Both the position numbers and the translations under genes were made by a program. Of a stretch of DNA of 27,727 nucleotides, positions 21,983 to 27,438 are shown in pieces. Origin of the DNA: a virus. A model generated the notes under the pieces. That model made no database searches and had not been told where the DNA came from. It saw only the letters and a list, made by a program, of their open reading frames with translations. The DNA lies in the IMG/VR virus record IMGVR_UViG_3300032265_002532, positions 1 through 27,727 of that record; one strand, given 5' to 3'. Position 1 is the first letter of the stretch. Every line of letters begins with the position of its first letter.

Positions 21983-22326
21983 AAAGTAAACTTATTATCA
22001 GTTCAGTTTTTGCCAGCATTTTGGCAATGAGTGCATTGTTTGCTTGTAGCCCTGTCCAGGCCCAGTGGCATCACCACAGTGGATACTATCACGGTTACCG
22101 CGGTTATGGGTGCGGCGGATGTTGGATTGGCCCTGCTGTAATCGGTGGAGTAATCGGATACGAACTAAGTCGCCCTGCTCCGATCATCGTACAACAACCG
22201 CCTGTTATTGTACAACAACCGCCGGTGATCGTGAATCCGGAAATCCGTTATGTTGACGGCATTGCTTATCGCGTACAGATCATGAATATCAATGGCATTA
22301 ACCAAGAGGTATTAGTAAAGCAATGA
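21979..22326 (+). CDS. Exported Gly/His/Tyr-rich envelope protein
   Basis: From the ATG at 21979 (TTTGGAGAATAAT upstream; the TTG at 21967 is less likely) the product has 115 residues. A signal sequence (MKSKLIISSVFASILAMSAL) precedes 'FAC', which may be a weak lipobox (LFAC) or part of a region cleaved after 'SPVQA'. The mature start is rich in His, Tyr and Gly ('HHHSGYYHGYRGYGCGGCW'), then a Gly-rich hydrophobic stretch ('IGPAVIGGVIGYELS') and a tandem repeat of IVQQPPV. This layout is that of YMGG/RcnB-like or glycine-zipper periplasmic proteins of bacteria, unusual in a phage. It may be an envelope modifier; the function is unknown. Confidence 0.75.
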   Translation: MKSKLIISSVFASILAMSALFACSPVQAQWHHHSGYYHGYRGYGCGGCWIGPAVIGGVIGYELSRPAPIIVQQPPVIVQQPPVIVNPEIRYVDGIAYRVQIMNINGINQEVLVKQ

Positions 22327-22454
22327 AAGTTAAAAAATTAATCTTAAAATTGAACAAGGCCGAATTAGAGCATAATCTAAAAAAGGTCAAAGAACTTTGG
22401 TTTAAAATATTAAAGAAAAGTCTCAAGGGTAAACACACTGAGGCAGTTCGTTAA
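22323..22454 (+). CDS. Small Lys-rich helical protein (43 aa)
   Basis: The ATG overlaps the stop of the exported protein gene (ATGA). The product starts MKVKKLILKLNKAELEHNLK and continues KVKELWFKILKKSLKGKHTEAVR. It is a highly basic amphipathic helix and could bind nucleic acid or acidic membranes. It ends 4 bases before the duplicated tmRNA segment (22459). The exact overlap and consistent Lys/Leu/Glu composition support translation. No family is recognised. Confidence 0.55.
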   Translation: MKVKKLILKLNKAELEHNLKKVKELWFKILKKSLKGKHTEAVR

Positions 22455-22458
22455 AAGT

Positions 22459-22519
22459 TAAGACTGTATGAAGTCGATTGAAACGGATTCTGGACGCGGG
22501 TTCGATTCGCGAGTCGAAC
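22459..22519 (+). repeat. Truncated duplicate of the tmRNA acceptor piece, ending in a palindrome
   Basis: From 22459 the sequence aligns without gaps to the functional acceptor piece at 23151. The first 16 bases (TAAGACTGTATGAAGT) are identical, then ATTGAAACGG and GGACG are shared, up to TTCGA of the T-loop (22501-22505 versus 23193-23197). After the T-loop the two diverge entirely. The end forms a near-perfect 20-base palindrome, GTTCGATTCGCGAGTCGAAC (22500-22519, one G-T mismatch). Its T-stem cannot pair properly, so it is not a working acceptor. It is probably the scar of the original gene or of a recombination event that introduced the endonuclease. Confidence 0.8.
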
Positions 22520-22531
22520 ATAAATAATATT

Positions 22532-23173
22532 ATGTTCTACACAGTTTATAAAACAACTAATCTTATCAACGGCAAAATCTATGTTGGCCTTCATATAACT
22601 AATAATCTAGAAGATGATTATTTAGGAAGTGGGTCTCAACTTAAATCGGCAATCAAGAAATACGGTAAAGAAAACTTCAAAAGAGATTACATTAAAATAT
22701 GTAACTCTCCTGAAGAAATGTATGAGTTAGAAGCAGACATTGTAAATGAAGACTTTGTTAAAAGGTCAGATACTTACAATATGAAAACAGGCGGTACAGG
22801 ATCTTGGTATCATGTAAATTCTAATCCAGCAGAAAAAAGTAGGACTAGCAGTATAGGCGGAGTAAAGACTTCTAGCAGAGATACGAATCCTTTTAAGGAT
22901 CCAGAATGGCAGAAACAATACGAATGGACACGCTCTCCGGAGATATTAAAAGCTAACAGTATCAAAGCCAATAGTCCAGATGCTATTGCTAAAAAGAAAG
23001 CTACTTGGAAAGAAACAGGTAGAGGACAAGGTAGTAAAAATTCACAATATGGAACCTGTTGGGTTACACATAGTGAGTTAGGTAATAAGAAGATCAGTAA
23101 AGATGATCTTGACAAGTTTCTAACTTTAGGTTATACTAAAGGCAGAAAGATAAGACTGTATGAAGTGAATTGA
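22532..23173 (+). CDS. GIY-YIG endonuclease (putative homing endonuclease) in the tmRNA locus
   Basis: From ATG 22532 the product has 213 residues. The GIY-YIG domain starts 'MFYTVYKTTNLINGKIYVGLH' with the variant VYK...YVG. Then come 'DDYLGSGSQLKSAIKKYGKENFKRDYI' and 'EMYELEADIVNEDFV', whose Glu is the likely catalytic metal ligand. The C-terminus ('NSQYGTCWVTHSELGNKKISKDDLDKFLTLGYTKGRK') is a DNA-binding module typical of phage GIY-YIG homing enzymes. A longer TTG start at 22478 lies in the repeat and is not favoured. CATAAATA (22519-22526) sits just upstream and there is no Shine-Dalgarno sequence. The last 23 bases overlap the tmRNA acceptor piece, so its C-terminus (IRLYEVN) is written by the tmRNA sequence. 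Confidence 0.85.
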   Translation: MFYTVYKTTNLINGKIYVGLHITNNLEDDYLGSGSQLKSAIKKYGKENFKRDYIKICNSPEEMYELEADIVNEDFVKRSDTYNMKTGGTGSWYHVNSNPAEKSRTSSIGGVKTSSRDTNPFKDPEWQKQYEWTRSPEILKANSIKANSPDAIAKKKATWKETGRGQGSKNSQYGTCWVTHSELGNKKISKDDLDKFLTLGYTKGRKIRLYEVN

Positions 23174-23427
23174 AACGGGTCTTGGACGGGAGTTCGAATC
23201 TCCCCTCCTCCACCGAAGCATATTTGTAATAGTATTTTTCGGTGGGGGAGTACATGGTTTCGACAGGGTCAAGAGTAATGAAATGGACAGTCCGGCAATG
23301 TAGAAGCCGTTAGGATTGGGGTAACCCGGTCGAAGAAGCAAAACAAAGTAAACGCAAACGACTCACAGTTCGCATTAGCTGCCTAAACTCAGCTTAGGGT
23401 AAGACATACCTCGTAACAGAAACTCAA
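23151..23427 (+). ncRNA. ssrA: Circularly permuted (two-piece) tmRNA
   Basis: The acceptor piece comes first: T-arm GGGAG-TTCGAAT-CTCCC (23188-23204), acceptor strand CTCCTCC (23205-23211), discriminator A and CC (23212-23214). A 29-base linker (23215-23243) follows, extending the acceptor helix by ACCGAA/TTCGGT. The coding piece begins GGGGGAG (23244-23250), which pairs fully with CTCCTCC, including the G3-U70 wobble needed for alanine charging. 'TGGTTTCGACAGG' is the conserved tmRNA 5' signature. The tag frame (23354-23386) reads ANDSQFALAA then TAA. CAAGA near 23270 can pair with TCTTG in the acceptor piece, as expected for helix 2. The terminal A of CCA is not encoded. The RNA would rescue stalled ribosomes and tag proteins for proteolysis. 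The 5' end of the acceptor piece and the 3' end of the coding piece are approximate. Confidence 0.92.
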
Positions 23428-23454
23428 GAACCCGCTTCGGCGGGTTTCTTTTTG
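23428..23454 (+). terminator. Rho-independent terminator of tmRNA
   Basis: The stem AACCCGC/GCGGGTT with a TTCG tetraloop is followed by TCTTTTT. Twenty-six bases (23431-23456) are identical to the terminator at 24075-24100. Confidence 0.92.
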
Positions 23455-23500
23455 ATACATAATAGTGTGCTATACAGCACATTCTAAAAAGGAAACTACA

Positions 23501-24052
23501 ATGAGAAAGATTGCCACAGCACTTGTGCTGGCGTTATCTGCTATTACAGCTTCTGCTTTAGAGGTCGGCGTTACAGCAGGTTTGAATTTCAAACAAGCTG
23601 ATCCATACAGCTTCGGTGGCGGGTGTGGATTTATCGTTGGGCCTATGACCTGTACCAAGGGTACAGATCGCGAGGAATTCGGTATCACAGTTGGCAAGCA
23701 TTTTGGCCAATTGGGATTGACAGCCGGTGTTGCTCACTCTTCAGGTGGTAGTCCTGTTACCCTACCAACAGACGGTCCGTTTAAGGACAACAGACAATAT
23801 CGTTATAGTGCAACTGCATCATACGATATTTTTGGAGTTGGCCCAGCTATTGTTTCTGTAGCGGCCGGAGGTGCATATCTCCAAAACAGTCGTGCGGCGG
23901 ATGGATATGCAACTACGATCGGTGCAGGCATCCGTTATCCTATCAATAAAGAATTTTCTTTGGGTATGGACTATGCTCGCCAACACGGACAAACTGCGGT
24001 CAAGCAATTTGACGGCAATCGTGTTGCAGTTGGATTAAAATACAGTTTTTAA
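23501..24052 (+). CDS. Putative outer-membrane beta-barrel protein
   Basis: From the ATG at 23501 (AAAAAGGAAACTACA upstream) the product has 183 residues. The in-frame extension to 23465 would lengthen the N-terminus by 12 polar residues ahead of the signal and is rejected. The signal peptide MRKIATALVLALSAITASA is followed by alternating amphipathic strands ('LEVGVTAGLNFKQ', 'FGITVGKHFGQLGLTAGVAHS', 'RYSATASYDIFGVGPAIVSVAAGGAYL', 'TIGAGIRYPINKEFSLGMDYARQ') and a terminal strand ending VGLKYSF. A C-terminal Phe is the BAM recognition signature of outer-membrane barrels. Length suggests an 8-strand barrel like OmpA/Ail. In a phage it might block superinfection or alter the cell surface. It is flanked on both sides by the same 26-base terminator sequence. 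Confidence 0.82.
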   Translation: MRKIATALVLALSAITASALEVGVTAGLNFKQADPYSFGGGCGFIVGPMTCTKGTDREEFGITVGKHFGQLGLTAGVAHSSGGSPVTLPTDGPFKDNRQYRYSATASYDIFGVGPAIVSVAAGGAYLQNSRAADGYATTIGAGIRYPINKEFSLGMDYARQHGQTAVKQFDGNRVAVGLKYSF

Positions 24053-24074
24053 TAGACTATAATTTGTCCAATGG

Positions 24075-24097
24075 CCCGCTTCGGCGGGTTTCTTTTT
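24075..24097 (+). terminator. Rho-independent terminator after the outer-membrane protein gene
   Basis: CCCGC-TTCG-GCGGG followed by TTTCTTTTT, 23 bases after the stop. The 26 bases from 24075 are identical to the tmRNA terminator at 23431. Confidence 0.92.
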
Positions 24098-24099
24098 GA

Positions 24100-24128
24100 T
24101 TGACAATACCAAAAAACTATTGTATAAT
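24100..24128 (+). promoter_or_regulatory. Perfect consensus sigma70 promoter
   Basis: TTGACA (24100-24105), 17-base spacer, TATAAT (24123-24128): a full match to the bacterial consensus. It lies directly after the terminator and drives the metallopeptidase gene at 24161 with a leader of about 25 bases. Confidence 0.88.
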
Positions 24129-24160
24129 AAAGACTTACTAACAACTACTTTAATTGTACT

Positions 24161-24580
24161 ATGGACATTCAATTAAACATTAGACAAGGCGCAACCAAAG
24201 AATTCGTAGGCATGATAGTTAAGTTTTTTGAACAAGAACTTAAACTTAAAAATAGTTCCTGGACTTTGGATGTGCGTACCAAGCGGGGCATGCGGCTTGA
24301 AGGAACACGAGGATGCGTTACCTATATGGGTCCAAAATATCTAATAATGCTTGTGGATTCCGGCTTGGATCTCGAGAGGTTGGTGCTTACTATTGCACAC
24401 GAAATGGTCCATGTTAAACAATATGCCCGAGGGCAAATCAAACATAAATTGGGCAGTAAAACCTATTACTGGATGGGCAAGCAGACCCGTAAGAAATATT
24501 TTGAACAACCTTGGGAAGTGGAGGCATTCAGTAAGGAGCGCAATTTGGCAAATAAAATTTTCCAAATTATCAACACATAA
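24161..24580 (+). CDS. SprT-like HExxH zinc metallopeptidase
   Basis: This encodes 139 residues. 'LVLTIAHEMVHVKQYARGQ' supplies HExxH (His80, Glu81, His84), and 'YFEQPWEVEAFSKE' supplies the downstream Glu ligand (Glu119 or Glu121), as in SprT/WLM-like phage peptidases. The N-terminal half ('WTLDVRTKRGMRLEGTRGCVTYMGPKYLIMLVDSGLDLERL') carries the strand that lines the active site. There is no signal peptide. It has a consensus host promoter but no evident Shine-Dalgarno sequence, so it is probably an early gene. It shares length and active-site layout with the product at 3268, so the two may be distant paralogues. The target is unknown. Confidence 0.82.
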   Translation: MDIQLNIRQGATKEFVGMIVKFFEQELKLKNSSWTLDVRTKRGMRLEGTRGCVTYMGPKYLIMLVDSGLDLERLVLTIAHEMVHVKQYARGQIKHKLGSKTYYWMGKQTRKKYFEQPWEVEAFSKERNLANKIFQIINT

Positions 24581-24625
24581 ATAGAAATCTGTGTTATAAT
24601 TAGTTTTTAACCACTTAGAGGATAT

Positions 24626-25321
24626 ATGAAAAAAGTTCTTTTAGCAGTAATGCTTAGCCTTGCATTTGGTGGCGCTGTTGACGCTAAACCGGGTGGCGGG
24701 GGAGGCCATGTTAGTTCAGGTGGAGGTGGACGCAGTTTTAGTTCTCCTAGCCCTGTGCATCCTATCGCTACACCTAGTCCAAGTAAAGGCAGTTTCAGTG
24801 CCGCACCAAGTCCTAGCCCAAGCCAAAAAGGCAGCTTCAGTGCTCCGCCTGCGGCTGCTCCGAGGCAGACAACTACCGCTACAACAACTACTACAATGAC
24901 ACGCAGGACAACCGGCGGCGGCTACGCAAGTGCTCCTGTGATGTATGGCGGTATGGGTATGGGATTTGGTTACACCAACGGACTGTTGACTGGGTTGATT
25001 ATTGGCAACATGATGCATCCCACAAACACGGTGGTATATTCGGGAGGCGGGTATAATGGTAATGCCCTACTTTATCCCGATGGTCGAGTTGTTAACCAAC
25101 AAGGCTACCAAGTCGGTGTTTACCAAAACGGACAGTTTACGCCTATGAATGGTGGAATGGTTGCACAACCTGCTCCTGCAGATGCTGTTCAATATCAGAA
25201 TTCACCAACACAGCCTGTGGTGCTTGAAAAAGCAGGACCCAGCAATTGGGAGATTGCAGGCATGATTGTACTTGGTATTGCATGTGTCTTGTTGTTCTTG
25301 TTTATTATTGGAGTTCTTTAA
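24626..25321 (+). CDS. Exported Gly/Ser/Pro/Thr-rich protein with C-terminal membrane anchor
   Basis: This encodes 231 residues with an AGAGG ribosome binding site. The signal peptide MKKVLLAVMLSLAFGGAVDA is followed by GGGGG and Ser/Pro repeats (SPSP, a repeated KGSFSA motif), a Thr run, then Met/Gly/Tyr-rich sequence ('VMYGGMGMGFGYTNGLLTGLIIGNMM') and a beta segment ('NALLYPDGRVVNQQGYQVGVYQNGQF'). A strong C-terminal transmembrane helix (WEIAGMIVLGIACVLLFLFI) ends the protein. The topology places a disordered region in the periplasm tethered to the inner membrane. It abuts the next gene, another membrane protein. CATAAATA (24576-24583) and TATAAT (24595-24600) lie upstream. The role is unknown. 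Confidence 0.75.
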   Translation: MKKVLLAVMLSLAFGGAVDAKPGGGGGHVSSGGGGRSFSSPSPVHPIATPSPSKGSFSAAPSPSPSQKGSFSAPPAAAPRQTTTATTTTTMTRRTTGGGYASAPVMYGGMGMGFGYTNGLLTGLIIGNMMHPTNTVVYSGGGYNGNALLYPDGRVVNQQGYQVGVYQNGQFTPMNGGMVAQPAPADAVQYQNSPTQPVVLEKAGPSNWEIAGMIVLGIACVLLFLFIIGVL

Positions 25322-25639
25322 ATGACTTTTCTTATCGTAACATTTTTTATTTTGCTAGTCGTGGCTCTCGTAGTAGCCGTTAACCGTAGGAGTGACCCTG
25401 TGATTTATGATGATTTTAATGACGAAGAAACTGTAACAACTACAACTGTTACAACTACAACTACTGATAATCCACAACAGGGCAATTTGGTTGCTACTGT
25501 GGGTACTATCTATGCTTACCAAAATGCAGGCAATGCACAATGGTTTGTTAAAGATCCGGTAGACAATGAAGAAACTGCTGTCAACGCCAATGATGACTAC
25601 TACCGCGATGCCGGTGGCAAAGTTTGGTCATTGATGTAA
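25322..25639 (+). CDS. Single-span membrane protein (105 aa)
   Basis: The ATG follows the upstream stop with no gap. The N-terminal transmembrane helix MTFLIVTFFILLVVALVVAV is followed by an RR basic flank, an acidic segment ('YDDFNDEETV'), a Thr/Val repeat region and a small C-terminal domain ('GNLVATVGTIYAYQNAGNAQWFVKDPVDNEET...YYRDAGGKVWSLM'). It probably acts together with the preceding exported protein, whose C-terminal helix would sit in the same membrane. No lipobox or spanin signature was found and the function is unknown. Confidence 0.72.
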   Translation: MTFLIVTFFILLVVALVVAVNRRSDPVIYDDFNDEETVTTTTVTTTTTDNPQQGNLVATVGTIYAYQNAGNAQWFVKDPVDNEETAVNANDDYYRDAGGKVWSLM

Positions 25640-25642
25640 AAA

Positions 25643-25727
25643 TATACTGGGGATTATCCCCAGTATAAATAAATTTGCGGGTGGTCCGCAAACCAACACT
25701 CTTTAAATTAACATGCGTCTAGAGTGT
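25643..25727 (+). promoter_or_regulatory. Three consecutive hairpins with embedded TATAAATA
   Basis: Hairpin 1 is TATACTGGGGAT/ATCCCCAGTATA (25643-25667), a perfect 12-bp stem. Hairpin 2 is TTTGCGG/CCGCAAA (25674-25692). Hairpin 3 is ACACTCT/AGAGTGT (25696-25702 with 25721-25727). TATAAATA (25664-25671) overlaps the end of hairpin 1. No T-tract follows any stem, so these look like leader or processing structures rather than plain terminators. Confidence 0.5.
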
Positions 25728-25747
25728 ACGCAGTAAAAGGAAGAAAA

Positions 25748-26587
25748 ATGATGTACGAATCAAAACTCGTTGCAAGTCTAAAAGCTACCGGCAAAATCCT
25801 TCGTGAATTCAAGGACACAGTCTATATTCCATTTGGTAGCGAATATAGTTTCTTAATCAAAAACCTCAACACAACACGAGCACTGGTTAATATTTTTATT
25901 GACGGTGAAGATGTTATCCAAGGTGGCCTTGTACTCAATGCCAATCAAGAAGTTGATCTTGAGCGTTATGTAAAAAACGGCAATCTTCGCGAAGGCAACA
26001 GGTTCAAATTTATTGAACGCACGGCCGCAGTTGAGGAACACCGTGGTGTTAAACTTGAAGATGGACTAATTCGAATTGAATTCCAATTTGAAAAAGCTCT
26101 ACAGGTTCGCCCGAATCCGTTCCAAACAGTTTGGCCTAGCCATAGCCAATATCAAGGCGTTGTTGATAAGTTCAGTGTAACAGCCTGTGGTGCAACATAC
26201 TCAACCAATATCAATGGTGTAATGCGTGGCGTGGACTTCAGTCAAGGCGAAAGTGTCAAGGCAACCGCTGCCGCCGCAATCAATCAAGTAGCACCGGACA
26301 TGATGGAAATGCACGATGGTATGGTTACAATGGATTGGAATGATGTCGGTATTACTGTACCTGGTAGTAAGAGTAATCAGACATTCCAACATACCACAAT
26401 GGGTGCAATGGAATCGGAAAAACATTCTATTGTGTTTAAACTGTTGGGCGAAACCCCTGATAACAAACCTGTATTAGAGCCCGTCAATGTCAAGATGAAA
26501 CCACGATGTGTTACCTGCAACAAACAAAATAAGGCGACAGCCAAGTTCTGTGCAGAGTGCGGTACAGCGTTGGAGATTTTTGCCTAA
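25748..26587 (+). CDS. Beta-rich protein with C-terminal zinc ribbon
   Basis: This encodes 279 residues from ATG 25748 (AAAAGGAAGAAAA upstream; an in-frame GTG at 25724 falls inside a hairpin and is rejected). Residues 1-190 are a beta-sandwich-like region ('YIPFGSEYSFLIKNLNTTRALVNIFIDGEDV', 'LIRIEFQFEKA'). The C-terminus holds a four-cysteine zinc ribbon, CVTC-x10-CAEC (Cys254, 257, 268, 271). A beta domain plus zinc ribbon suggests a protein-protein or nucleic-acid adaptor; capsid association is possible but not shown. Its structured leader suggests post-transcriptional control. The family is not recognised. Confidence 0.78.
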   Translation: MMYESKLVASLKATGKILREFKDTVYIPFGSEYSFLIKNLNTTRALVNIFIDGEDVIQGGLVLNANQEVDLERYVKNGNLREGNRFKFIERTAAVEEHRGVKLEDGLIRIEFQFEKALQVRPNPFQTVWPSHSQYQGVVDKFSVTACGATYSTNINGVMRGVDFSQGESVKATAAAAINQVAPDMMEMHDGMVTMDWNDVGITVPGSKSNQTFQHTTMGAMESEKHSIVFKLLGETPDNKPVLEPVNVKMKPRCVTCNKQNKATAKFCAECGTALEIFA

Positions 26588-26604
26588 TTAACACACATCC
26601 AGGC

Positions 26605-27375
26605 ATGTATCCAAATCAGCTTTATCTTGTTAGCTACATGTCCGGATGTTCGGGAACATTTATTTCCTATGCTATAGTACAGGGCATGCGGCATGGTAGA
26701 ATGCCCAGTTATGATTTTTCTGATACTTTAAATGCACATTTTGTTCCTTCACTAAACTCTATGAGATGGAGGGGAAAATATAACTCAAGGATTAGATTTA
26801 TAGATCAAATGATGCCACCTCATAACAGGCGTCCTATATTTTTCAATGAGCATCCCGAACCAGACTGGGCCAGACTTTTTGATATATTTCCAAATACAAA
26901 AAATATTCTGATACAGAGAGATATAAGAACACTGATTAGAGTACAGGCTAATTTTCATTTCAAAATTTACCTACCAGAATTTAAAAGCAATGGGGATAAG
27001 ATAAGTTCAGAGGCCACTGATCAATATTGGAGATCCATGCAACAGCATAATCCCAATCTACAGAATTACAATATAGCCAATGCTCCCGGAGATGAGTTGC
27101 TTAAAGGTATAGAATGCTATACGAGGTTTCTCGAAGACAACCCCGAATCATTTAATGGATTATGTGGAAAATATAATGCCCTATGCCCTATACCCGATGA
27201 ATATTCAGACAGGGTAGTTGCCATTAATTACTATGATGTTATACATAATCCCGAACTAGTTCTAGATACTATATCAAAATTTATAGACTATCCGATTACT
27301 GATGCTGTGGTAGAAAGCTATAACAGCTACTTAAAACAACAGACAGTGCTCATGCCTTGGCTGGACGACAAGTAA
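26605..27375 (+). CDS. Sulfotransferase-like P-loop protein
   Basis: From ATG 26605 the product has 256 residues; the GTG at 26557 lies within the preceding gene and is not favoured. 'LYLVSYMSGCSGTFIS' resembles the 5'-phosphosulfate-binding P-loop of sulfotransferases (SGxSGT). 'KNILIQRDIRTLIRVQANFHF' fits the 3'-phosphate-binding segment. The C-terminal 'VVAINYYDVIHNPELVLDTISKFIDYPITDAVVESY' fits the family's usual 'YEDLVxxPExxLxxIxxFL' closing motif. The family transfers sulfate from PAPS to sugars or proteins. A phage version could modify surface glycans or virion glycoproteins. The match is by eye and moderate. Confidence 0.65.
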   Translation: MYPNQLYLVSYMSGCSGTFISYAIVQGMRHGRMPSYDFSDTLNAHFVPSLNSMRWRGKYNSRIRFIDQMMPPHNRRPIFFNEHPEPDWARLFDIFPNTKNILIQRDIRTLIRVQANFHFKIYLPEFKSNGDKISSEATDQYWRSMQQHNPNLQNYNIANAPGDELLKGIECYTRFLEDNPESFNGLCGKYNALCPIPDEYSDRVVAINYYDVIHNPELVLDTISKFIDYPITDAVVESYNSYLKQQTVLMPWLDDK

Positions 27376-27385
27376 CCAGAATCTG

Positions 27386-27415
27386 TTGACTTCATGGTTA
27401 ATACTAATATATAAT
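27386..27415 (+). promoter_or_regulatory. Sigma70-like promoter of rubrerythrin gene
   Basis: TTGACT (27386-27391) and TATAAT (27410-27415) are separated by 18 bases, 24 bases upstream of the ATG at 27439, with AAAGGAG between. Confidence 0.72.
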
Positions 27416-27438
27416 ATATTACACAGAAAGGAGACATT

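Noticed and set aside
22446-22519. Possible tRNA: GTTCG and CGAAC ends 74 bases apart with a GGTTCGATT loop
   Set aside because: No D-arm or anticodon arm can be drawn, the T-stem has mismatches, and gap-free similarity to the tmRNA acceptor piece explains the T-loop. The closing pairs are part of a local palindrome.
22516-23150. Group I intron in the tmRNA T-loop, as known in some bacterial tmRNA genes
   Set aside because: Almost the whole interval is taken up by the GIY-YIG coding frame, leaving no room for a ribozyme core, and the two flanking copies are duplicates rather than exon halves.
25674-25692. TTTGCGG/CCGCAAA hairpin as a rho-independent terminator
   Set aside because: No T-run follows; the next bases are CCAACACTC.
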